The notes under the pieces are model-generated. The model was given only the letters and a program-made list of their open reading frames with translations, was not told where the DNA came from and did no database searches. 38,646 nucleotides of DNA from SKLM01 sp964390305. Lineage in GTDB: Bacteria > Chloroflexota > Anaerolineae > B4-G1. Shown here piece after piece: positions 32,917 through 38,646 of the stretch. Location: positions 1 through 38,646 of the forward strand of contig CAYMHT010000014.1 in NCBI GenBank assembly GCA_964390305.1, written 5' to 3'. Positions within the stretch are counted from its first letter, which is position 1. Each line of letters opens with the position of its first letter. The translations under genes and the position numbers were made by a program.

Positions 32917-33904
32917 GGGCCCTCCTCACCCGGGGATCGAGATAACCGTACAGCGCATCGGTCAGCCAGTTCAGCGCCAGCACGAAGATCATGGTGACCA
33001 GGAAGGCCCCCTGGAGGAGCGGATAATCCCGCGCAGCGCCGGCCTCGTAGATCAACGTGCCCATCCCCGGATAGGCGAACACGACCTCCACGAACATGGT
33101 CCCCATGATCATGAAGCCGAAACGCATGGCCACGGTAGTCACGATGGGGAGCAAGGCGTTAGGTAGTGCGTGTTGCAGCAGGACGAGGGACTCCAAGACC
33201 CCTTTCGAGCGAGCCGTCCGGACGTAGTCCTCACCGAGCACGCTGAGCATGGAATTGCGCGTGATGAGGTAGATCCCCGGCAAATAGGCGAGCACCAGCG
33301 TGAGGATGGGCAAGAATCCGTGGTAGAGCACGTCCCGCACCTGTTCGAGCCCGCCCAGCCGGGCGGCCGCCGCGCTCTGAGCTCCGCCAATGGGGAACAG
33401 GCCCCACCTGAAGGAGAACAATACAATGAACACCATGCCCAGGAAGAACGGAGGCCAGGAGCCGAGAGAGAATACGGTGATCAGGAGGCCAACGTCGGTC
33501 TTTGAGCCACGCCGCCAGGCCGACACGGCACCCAGAGCGATTCCCAGCGCGATGTAGATCGCAGCCGCGGCCCCGCCCAGGAAGAGCGTCCATTTGAGCC
33601 GGCCCAGGATGACCGAGCGGACGGGAGCGTTGAAGGTGATCGACCAGCCCAGGTCACCACGGAACAAGGCACTCATGTAGTCCCAGTACTGGGCAGCCAG
33701 CGGCTTGTGCAGGCCGTAGTACTCCAGCAGGTTAGACCGCATCTCTTCTGTGAGCAGTATCGGCGCGTCTGCACCGGGATCGCCCAGTAGATAGGACAGG
33801 GGATCCCCAGGCATCATCCGCGGTAGGAAGAAGTTCAGCGTCAATAGCACAAGGATCGTGATCAGGTACTGAACGATTCTCGCGGTGCCGTGATTCGTCG
33901 CCAT
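32909..33904 (-). CDS. ABC transporter permease, DppB/NikB type
   Basis: 331 residues with six membrane helices. It carries the family N-terminus QYLITILVLLTLNFFLPRMMPGDP, YYGLHKPLAAQYWDYMSALFRGDLGWS, and the EAA loop YVRTARSKGVLESLVLLQHALPN (read in two parts). It pairs with the DppC/NikC-type protein in the membrane. Its stop overlaps the next gene by 8 nt. It lies 176 nt after the binding-protein gene; that spacer contains a strong palindromic repeat. Confidence 0.93.
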   Translation of the reverse strand: MATNHGTARIVQYLITILVLLTLNFFLPRMMPGDPLSYLLGDPGADAPILLTEEMRSNLLEYYGLHKPLAAQYWDYMSALFRGDLGWSITFNAPVRSVILGRLKWTLFLGGAAAAIYIALGIALGAVSAWRRGSKTDVGLLITVFSLGSWPPFFLGMVFIVLFSFRWGLFPIGGAQSAAAARLGGLEQVRDVLYHGFLPILTLVLAYLPGIYLITRNSMLSVLGEDYVRTARSKGVLESLVLLQHALPNALLPIVTTVAMRFGFMIMGTMFVEVVFAYPGMGTLIYEAGAARDYPLLQGAFLVTMIFVLALNWLTDALYGYLDPRVRRARA

Positions 33905-34029
33905 AAGCCGCCGCCTCTCTTCCTATCCCAGGGTAGCGGGCTGATGCGGGTACTCAACGATTACAGCGTGGCGCCGCCTCTCTCTCTCCACGGAGAGGTC
34001 CCTGTGGGCGCGACCCGCCCCTCGTCCAG

Positions 34030-34071
34030 CCCCGCCCCTCTCCCCCGCGGGGGAGAGGGGCGGGGTGAGGG
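34030..34071 (-). repeat. Dispersed palindromic GC-rich repeat, copy 2, within the transporter operon
   Basis: 34030-34065 is a perfect 36-bp palindrome (CCCCGCCCCTCTCCCCCG and its complement). With the flank to 34071 it reads, on the minus strand, CCCTCACCC, 3 nt, CCCTCTCCC, a 6-nt loop, GGGAGAGGG, matching the copy at 1403-1437. It lies just after the stop of the binding-protein gene and could act as an mRNA 3'-end hairpin that lowers permease expression. The rest of 33905-34029 shows only a small CTCTCC/GGAGAG hairpin near 34000. Confidence 0.75.
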
Positions 34072-34080
34072 GGGAGACCC

Positions 34081-35502
34081 CTAGGGCAGGAAGATCAGCT
34101 TGTTCATCGAGATTGGGATGCCAAAGCCGATGCCGCCCTCCGTGTAGAACCAGGTATCCAGCTTGGAAGCATCGTACACCGTCCACATGCGGGGATGGTA
34201 GAGCGTGAGCACCGGCAGATCCTCGGCGATGATCGCCTGAAGCTGCCAGACCAACTCGCGCCGCTTCTCCTCGTCGGCGATGGCGGCCTGCTGCTGATAG
34301 AGAGCGTCGTACTCGTCGTTGGCATAGGCCTCCGCCGGCCAGGTCGGGGTCCTCAGCTGGGCCGGGTTGGCGATGCCACCGTGCCCGCTGATCGCCAAGT
34401 CGAAGTTCCCCTCCCGCAGGAGCCCGTCCACGGTGCTGGTGTCCCCCGTCCGCACCTCTGCGTGTATGCCGACAGCCTCCAGGTCGGCCCGGACGAGCTC
34501 CGCCTCGCGGGCGAAGCCAGCGGTGGTGATCAACGTCAGGCTGAGGTCGGCCCCACCTGCCTCGTCGGCCGAAACTTCGGCCAGCATCTCCTTGGCCCGC
34601 TTCGGATCGTGCTGGTAGTCGGGCAGGTTGGGGTTGTGCCAGTCGGTGAAGGGTGACGCGATGCCCAGATTTGCCACAATCGCCCCGTCGTGGGTCACCT
34701 GGTCCACGATGCGCTGACGGTCGACGGCGTGGGCCACCGCCCTTCTCGCGTTCAGGTCGTCAAAAGGCGGCCTTTCGGTGTTGAAGATCATCTTCAGCAC
34801 CCAGAAGCTCGGGCCGTCGATGATACCGTACGCCTCGTCTTCCTCGAACTCCCGCAACGCGTCGATCTCCTTCCCCCAGAAGTCGGCGTAATCGGTCGTC
34901 CCCGTCTTCAGCGCCAGTGCTTCATTCTCCACTTTGACGAACGTCAGAGCATCGACGGTCGGCACACCCTGGAAGTAGTCGGGGTTCGCCGCGTAGACGT
35001 AGCGAGCTTCCTCTTTGCTGTACTCCACCAGCCGAAACGGCCCGCTCCCGATGACGGCCTCCTCGGACGTAAGCCTGGTCGGATCGCCCACCCCCTCCCA
35101 GACGTGTCTGGGAACAATGGGCAGAGAGCCGATTAACGCTTCGTGCGCTCCGGCCAACGGCTCCGTCAGTCTGAGGACCACGGTGCGGTCGTCCATCGCC
35201 TCAGCGCTTTCGACCATTCCGACCGGCCAGGACCACCTGAAGGCCCCCTGGTGGGCCTTGAAATACTCAAACGTGAAGGCCACGTCATCGGCGGTCAGCC
35301 GCTCACCGTCGTGCCAAGTGACATCAGGGACCAACGTGAAGGTCCACTCGACACGGTCCGCGGAGACGGTCCACGCCTCAGCCAGCCAGGGGATGACGCC
35401 GTCCTGATCCTTCCAGGTCAGCGTGTCGAACAGAAGGGACATACGGATGTAGCCTGGCCCGCGGGAGTAGAAGGCAAAGGGGGACGGGTAGCCCCAGTCG
35501 TC
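34081..35502 (-). CDS. ABC transporter substrate-binding protein, family 5 (N-terminus lost in gap)
   Basis: 473 residues remain of a protein usually 500-600 long; the signal peptide and lipobox are lost in the gap. It belongs to the SBP_bac_5 (DppA/OppA/NikA) family. Visible segments: IRMSLLFDTLTWKDQDGVIPWLAEAW, WTFTLVPDVTWHDGERLTADDV, GSGPFRLVEYSKEEA, and RRAVAHAVDRQRIV with the PFDDLNAR lead. It should sit outside the membrane and deliver a peptide or metal chelate to the two permeases. It is in the same orientation as FmdE and the His-rich gene. The ligand class cannot be read from sequence; nickel is an inference from the operon. Confidence 0.9.
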   Translation of the reverse strand, partial: DDWGYPSPFAFYSRGPGYIRMSLLFDTLTWKDQDGVIPWLAEAWTVSADRVEWTFTLVPDVTWHDGERLTADDVAFTFEYFKAHQGAFRWSWPVGMVESAEAMDDRTVVLRLTEPLAGAHEALIGSLPIVPRHVWEGVGDPTRLTSEEAVIGSGPFRLVEYSKEEARYVYAANPDYFQGVPTVDALTFVKVENEALALKTGTTDYADFWGKEIDALREFEEDEAYGIIDGPSFWVLKMIFNTERPPFDDLNARRAVAHAVDRQRIVDQVTHDGAIVANLGIASPFTDWHNPNLPDYQHDPKRAKEMLAEVSADEAGGADLSLTLITTAGFAREAELVRADLEAVGIHAEVRTGDTSTVDGLLREGNFDLAISGHGGIANPAQLRTPTWPAEAYANDEYDALYQQQAAIADEEKRRELVWQLQAIIAEDLPVLTLYHPRMWTVYDASKLDTWFYTEGGIGFGIPISMNKLIFLP

Positions 35503-35602
35503 NNNNNNNNNNNNNNNNNNNNNNNNNNNNNNNNNNNNNNNNNNNNNNNNNNNNNNNNNNNNNNNNNNNNNNNNNNNNNNNNNNNNNNNNNNNNNNNNNN
35601 NN
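35503..35602. other. Scaffold gap (100 N)
   Basis: A run of exactly 100 N of unknown real length between the FmdE-domain gene and the binding-protein gene. One or more genes could be missing here. The 40 nt at 35603-35642 carry no gene. Confidence 0.99.
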
Positions 35603-35642
35603 GCGCAACCCGTCTTAACCTGCAAGATCTACCGTCACCCCG

Positions 35643-36347
35643 CTATCGGACCGAGATGCCCGACCCGTCCAGCACGTAATGCTCGGCGCCGGCGCACGCC
35701 ATACACACTGGCTCCCCGTCCCGCACGCGTGCCTTCGTCTCCATCACGCTCTCGCCGCAGACAGAACAGATGACCGACTCGACCATGGGTGCATACGGCG
35801 GGAGGTCGATCCGCTTTCGCTCAACCGTGAAGATCTCCTCCTCCGCCAGATCCAACTGCCGGTACGATGTCTCAGCCCAAAGCTGCGACAGTCGCTCCCG
35901 CTCCTCCTCTGTCGGCTCCTCTCGCTTGCGGACAATCTTCCCGAACAGCCTGTGAGCCTCGGGGTATCGTTCGTCGAAGCTGGTGGCGTAATCGGCGCGT
36001 AGCGCGATGCGCACGGCCTCGCCATCGCGCGTGGCTATCGTGACTGCCGTCTTCCCCAAATCCTGGTAGATCAGGGCGTTGTTGGCGAAGGAGCAGCCGG
36101 TCGTCATCTGGACGCCGTCGCTGAAGCAGTTGTTGACCTCCACGATGGCGAGCACCTCCTCCATTCCCAGGTTCCGTTCGATGCCGAGCGCCTTCAGTGC
36201 AACATAGCCCGCGCGCACGCCGAGCGCGACGTAGGGACAGAAGTGGCCGTGGAGCTCACCCGCCTTCTTGAGCAGCCCCTCGAGGTCGCCCTCGCGAATC
36301 ATCGCCTCGATCGGCGCCCTGGGGTTTTCCGGCAGTGGGACGGTCAT
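35643..36347 (-). CDS. FmdE-domain protein with C-terminal zinc ribbon
   Basis: 234 residues from the ATG at 36347 with AGGAGGAG directly upstream. The FmdE domain (PF02663) shows GELHGHFCPYVALGVRAG (His33, His35, Cys37) and VNNCFSDGVQMTTGCSFANN (Cys74, Asp77, Cys85). The C-terminus has two CxxC pairs (CSVCGES and CMACAG), a zinc ribbon as in some structurally solved FmdE proteins. Despite the name (formylmethanofuran dehydrogenase subunit E), bacterial members have no settled function, and the metal-site residues suggest metal binding or transfer. It follows the His-rich gene by 67 nt and, beyond a gap, a binding-protein gene. Confidence 0.88.
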   Translation of the reverse strand: MTVPLPENPRAPIEAMIREGDLEGLLKKAGELHGHFCPYVALGVRAGYVALKALGIERNLGMEEVLAIVEVNNCFSDGVQMTTGCSFANNALIYQDLGKTAVTIATRDGEAVRIALRADYATSFDERYPEAHRLFGKIVRKREEPTEEERERLSQLWAETSYRQLDLAEEEIFTVERKRIDLPPYAPMVESVICSVCGESVMETKARVRDGEPVCMACAGAEHYVLDGSGISVR

Positions 36348-36414
36348 CGTCTCCTCCTGTATTCTCACATTCCCGGGGGATTCCGGGCGTTGCGGTTCCC
36401 GCCCGACCGCAACG

Positions 36415-36867
36415 TCAGTGGGCATGGTCGTGATGGAGGTGGGCGTGGTCACTCGCCGCCGCGCCGATGTGCTCGAGCGCGCCCTCCAGATCCCGGTTGG
36501 CCGCCTCGATCTTCCGAGCCGCCTCCTCGATGTGGGCGGCCAGGTGCGCGTCCCCTGCGGCCCGAGCCCGCCCAGCCCAGGTACAGAACGACTCGGCGTG
36601 CTCCCCGTTGTGCTCAATCCAGTGCGGGAGCAGCACGCGCAGCTTGCCCAACAGCGCCTCGCCCGCGCCGTCGGCTGCCTCCTCGTGCAGGTGAGTGTGC
36701 TCGTTATGGCGATGGTGGTGCTCCTCCTGCCCCATCGAGGCCGCCTCCAGGGAGGGCGAGGCGCCACAGGAGAGGCACTTCGTCCGCTCATTGATCAAGA
36801 TTACACGCCCTCCGCACTCCGGGCAGACGAACGCGGTGAGATCTCCACAACCGCATTCCAGACACAT
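36415..36867 (-). CDS. Histidine-rich zinc-ribbon protein, unknown family (candidate metal chaperone)
   Basis: 150 residues; family not recognised. The N-terminus is a cysteine cluster (MCLECGCGD, FVCPECGG, TKCLSCG) that would form one or two zinc ribbons. A His-rich patch (EEHHHRHNEHTHLHEE, about 49-64) follows, then an amphipathic helical middle (LRVLLPHWIEHNGEHAESF to LEGALEHIG) and a His-rich tail (HAHLHHDHAH). No signal peptide is seen, so it is cytosolic. Such composition suits storage or handover of nickel, cobalt or zinc, as in HypB/SlyD-type tails. It is the first gene behind a consensus promoter and a palindromic operator. The ribosome site is the weak GGGGGT. Confidence 0.8.
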   Translation of the reverse strand: MCLECGCGDLTAFVCPECGGRVILINERTKCLSCGASPSLEAASMGQEEHHHRHNEHTHLHEEAADGAGEALLGKLRVLLPHWIEHNGEHAESFCTWAGRARAAGDAHLAAHIEEAARKIEAANRDLEGALEHIGAAASDHAHLHHDHAH

Positions 36868-36908
36868 GCTGACCCCCGGTTCTCAGACCATCCTCAAGAC
36901 AAGTTAAA

Positions 36909-36922
36909 TGCAATCAATTGCA
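36909..36922. promoter_or_regulatory. Palindromic operator, Nur-box-like
   Basis: TGCAATCAATTGCA is a near-perfect inverted repeat with half-sites TGCAA and TTGCA four bases apart. It starts 9 bp after the -10 box of the His-rich operon and so covers the transcription start. The reported Streptomyces Nur box is tGCaa-N5-ttGCA; here the spacer is one base shorter. Confidence 0.6.
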
Positions 36923-36931
36923 ACAAACACC

Positions 36932-36960
36932 ATTATAGAATAAGCCCTCCCTACTGTCAA
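36932..36960 (-). promoter_or_regulatory. Consensus promoter of the metal-island operon
   Basis: On the minus strand TTGACA (36960-36955), a 17-nt spacer and TATAAT (36937-36932), a perfect sigma70 promoter, the strongest in the window. A promoter this strong needs repression, which the palindrome at 36909-36922 could give. Confidence 0.88.
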
Positions 36961-36967
36961 GAACCAA

Positions 36968-37001
36968 AAGACCCCAAGGGTTTTGGAACCCCTGGGGTCT
37001 T
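36968..37001 (-). terminator. folC intrinsic terminator
   Basis: A 13-bp stem with one mismatch: AAGACCCCAAGGG (36968-36980) against CCCCTGGGGTCTT (36989-37001). On the minus strand it is followed by TTTTGGTTCTTG. It ends folC transcription 24 nt after its stop, and the -35 box of the next operon begins 8 nt beyond the hairpin. Confidence 0.8.
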
Positions 37002-37024
37002 AGCTGCCAGCTCGTGGAGATCAG

Positions 37025-38374
37025 CTACTCTCCATCATTATCCGGCAGGGGCGCGTCCGTGTGGCGTGCCCACGCCTCGCGCATATCTGCCACCAGAAAG
37101 ATGGAGCCAGTCGCCAGAAGGCCGTTTTCTGGATTCATCATCACCAGGGCGCGCTCCAGGGACTTCCTCACGTTCAAACTGACCTCCGCCCCACCCCCGA
37201 CCTCGGCCACGATGTCGGCCAACTCAATCGGCGCCATCGCGCGCGGATGATGGGCGCGGGTGACAATGGTGTAGTCACTGATGGTCAACAGGGTCTCCAA
37301 CATGCCGGCGACGTCCTTGTCGGCCGAGGCGCCGAACACCAGCACCCAGCTCCGCTCTGGGAACCACTCCCTCAGGGCCTCTCGAAGCGTCCGCGCCGAG
37401 TACGGATTGTGAGCGCAATCGACGACCACCAGCGGATCCTGGCTCAGGATCTCCATGCGCCCTGGCCACTCGACGTCTCGCAGGCCCTGACGTATGGCTT
37501 GAGGGGGCAGCTCAAATCCTCGTTCGCGGAGCAGATCCAGCGCCGCCAGGGCGCTAGCCGCGTTCTCCAGCTGGTGACGCCCCAGAAGAGGGATCCAGTA
37601 CTCACCCTCGAGCGGGGACCCACCGTCGGTGATGCGTCGCACAGTGAATGACTGGCCCTCCCTGTCGGCAGGACCGATCTCATAGTCCCAGTCCCGACAC
37701 ACCTCGATCAACGGCGAGTTTCTCCTCTCACCAATCCTCTCCAGCGCCTGGATTGCCTCGGCGCGCTGGGGAGCGCTCACCGTGGGAATGCCCGGCTTGA
37801 TGATGCCGCCCTTCTCCCGTGCAATCTCGGCCAGCGTATCTCCCAGCAGGTAGGTGTGGTCGAGGCTGATCGACGTGATCACGGCCACCTCGGGGCTCAA
37901 CACATTGGTGGCGTCGAGGCGACCGCCGAGTCCCACTTCCGTCACCGCGACATCGACCTCGGAGCGGGCAAAATGGAGAAATCCCATGGTCGTGATGACC
38001 TCGAACGTCGTCACCTCCGGCATACTCTCCACCAACGGGCGGAGCTCCTCCACCAACGCGACGACCTCGTCGCGGCCGATCTTATCTCCTGCCACGCGAA
38101 TCCGCTCGCGAAAGGTGTGCAGGTGCGGCGATGTGTAGAGCGCAGTGCGGTATCCTGCGGCTCGCAGGCAGGACTCGATCATCGCCGCAGTCGATCCCTT
38201 ACCCTTGGTACCGGCGATGTGCACCGATCGGAAACGCCTGTGCGGGTTCCCCACGGCTTCCAACATGTGCTCGACCCGTGACAGATCGAAGGTGTCTGGC
38301 GCATATCGCCTGACTCGTGTCGTCTCGTAGTCAGTCAGGCTATGCAGATAGGCAATGGCTTCTAGGTAATCCAT
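37025..38374 (-). CDS. folC: Folylpolyglutamate/dihydrofolate synthase
   Basis: 449 residues, usual length. It adds glutamate to folates, and many members also make dihydrofolate from dihydropteroate, using ATP. The P-loop is AGTKGKGSTAAMIES, followed by TSPHLHTFRERI, TEVGLGGRLDATN, SLDHTYLLGDT and IAREKGGIIKPG; the C-terminal Mur-ligase domain has VVVDCAHNPYSARTL and VFGASADKDV. It stands alone between its own promoter and terminator. Confidence 0.96.
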   Translation of the reverse strand: MDYLEAIAYLHSLTDYETTRVRRYAPDTFDLSRVEHMLEAVGNPHRRFRSVHIAGTKGKGSTAAMIESCLRAAGYRTALYTSPHLHTFRERIRVAGDKIGRDEVVALVEELRPLVESMPEVTTFEVITTMGFLHFARSEVDVAVTEVGLGGRLDATNVLSPEVAVITSISLDHTYLLGDTLAEIAREKGGIIKPGIPTVSAPQRAEAIQALERIGERRNSPLIEVCRDWDYEIGPADREGQSFTVRRITDGGSPLEGEYWIPLLGRHQLENAASALAALDLLRERGFELPPQAIRQGLRDVEWPGRMEILSQDPLVVVDCAHNPYSARTLREALREWFPERSWVLVFGASADKDVAGMLETLLTISDYTIVTRAHHPRAMAPIELADIVAEVGGGAEVSLNVRKSLERALVMMNPENGLLATGSIFLVADMREAWARHTDAPLPDNDGE

Positions 38375-38411
38375 AATCCTTCCGTTCTCGCACTCTGGCT
38401 CTCGGCCACGA

Positions 38412-38439
38412 ATTGTACTTATTCGACAGCGGAGTGCAA
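38412..38439 (-). promoter_or_regulatory. folC promoter
   Basis: On the minus strand TTGCAC (38439-38434), a 16-nt spacer and TACAAT (38417-38412). The leader of about 30 nt ends with GGAAGGA close to the folC ATG at 38374. Confidence 0.6.
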
Positions 38440-38448
38440 GTCACCAGG

Positions 38449-38477
38449 TTTACCGATTCGCCGATTCATGGTACACT
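38449..38477 (+). promoter_or_regulatory. Promoter of the lipoprotein gene
   Basis: TTTACC (38449-38454), a 17-nt spacer and TACACT (38472-38477), with a TG one base before the -10 box (extended -10). The predicted start is near 38484, just before AGGAGGT. Confidence 0.55.
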
Positions 38478-38504
38478 TCTCGCGGTCTCAGGAGGTAAAT
38501 CACC

Positions 38505-38646
38505 GTGCGAAACTGGCATCTCTTATTGACACTGGTCGCGGGTCTCGCCCTGATGGTGACCGCCTGCGGCGAGAAGCCGCTCTTGACAAATGTCTCATTT
38601 GACAGAGATCTTATCACCCCCAACGCTGACGGCGACACCGATGTCC
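38505..38646 (+). CDS. Putative lipoprotein, N-terminus only
   Basis: 47 codons are visible. GTG 38505 has AGGAGGT eight bases upstream. The start MRNWHLLLTLVAGLALMVTAC is a signal peptide with lipobox (VTAC, lipidated Cys21), so the product should be a lipoprotein on the outer face of the membrane. The mature part begins GEKPLLTNVSFDRDLITPN followed by a DGDTD segment, a PNxDGxxD pattern seen at the start of Ig-like or FlgD-like surface domains. The family cannot be named from this fragment. Confidence 0.75.
   Translation, partial: MRNWHLLLTLVAGLALMVTACGEKPLLTNVSFDRDLITPNADGDTDV

Noticed and set aside
35603..35625. A short N-terminal piece (TTG start, reading LQVKTGC) that would join the binding protein across the gap
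   Set aside because: The frame is joined only through N, it lacks a signal peptide, and the gap length is arbitrary.
35643..36791. A 382-codon frame that would fuse an Arg/Thr/Ser-rich N-terminus to FmdE
   Set aside because: The extra 148 codons are out-of-frame sequence of the His-rich gene; ATG 36347 with AGGAGGAG starts a normal FmdE protein.

Overview
The window looks like one scaffold of a moderately high-GC bacterial genome, most likely a Chloroflexota (Anaerolineae-like) metagenome-assembled genome. Pointers are the secreted protein with Pro/Thr-rich linkers between beta domains, the gene order nusA-rnpM-infB-rbfA-nrnA-truB-ribF, the very acidic NusA tail and the YkuD/LysM wall enzyme. 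This placement is inference, since no rRNA or other clade marker is present. Three runs of exactly 100 N (5925-6024, 9982-10081, 35503-35602) are scaffold joins of unknown true length, so gene adjacency across them is only as good as the scaffolding. I saw no rRNA, tRNA, CRISPR array, transposase or phage gene.

Layout. 1-2537 (minus): the start of a homocysteine S-methyltransferase, a LarA-type nickel-pincer racemase and ruvB. 2641-4371 (plus): upp and a WecA/TagO-type phosphoglycosyl transferase. 4427-5806 (minus): tryptophanase. 6133-9980 (plus): an EF-G-like GTPase, a queuosine-precursor transporter and era. After a gap, 10082-13254 (plus) holds a large secreted beta-domain protein and a membrane-anchored partner. 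13376-20733 (minus) is the transcription/translation operon nusA-rnpM-infB-rbfA-nrnA-truB-ribF, without rimP. 21001-22708 (plus): queG and a TetR regulator. 22915-24069: a galactokinase pseudogene. 24215-28110 (plus): dhaK, glpK and a malate/lactate-type dehydrogenase (glycerol/dihydroxyacetone use). 28358-31363 (plus): an MFS transporter and an L,D-transpeptidase. 31395-36867 (minus): a probable metal (nickel?) acquisition island. 37025-38374 (minus): folC. 38505 to the end (plus): the start of a lipoprotein.

The most interesting region is 31395-37001. A perfect TTGACA-17-TATAAT promoter is followed by a palindrome TGCAA-N4-TTGCA that resembles the Streptomyces Nur (Fur-family nickel regulator) box. 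It drives a His-rich zinc-ribbon protein and an FmdE-domain protein and, across a gap, a peptide/nickel-type binding protein, two permeases and a Fur-family regulator. The window also encodes a LarA homologue, an enzyme family that needs a nickel-pincer cofactor. I infer a nickel regulon; the metal is unproven.

Other signals: an intrinsic terminator inside the nusA leader (possible autogenous attenuation); three promoters whose -10 box lies 8-9 nt before the ATG (leaderless mRNAs for ruvB, queG and the MFS gene); a natural Asp-to-Asn change in the G4 motif of the EF-G-like GTPase; a missing Fe-S ligand cysteine in QueG; an orphan dhaK without dhaL; and two copies of a GC-rich palindromic dispersed repeat.
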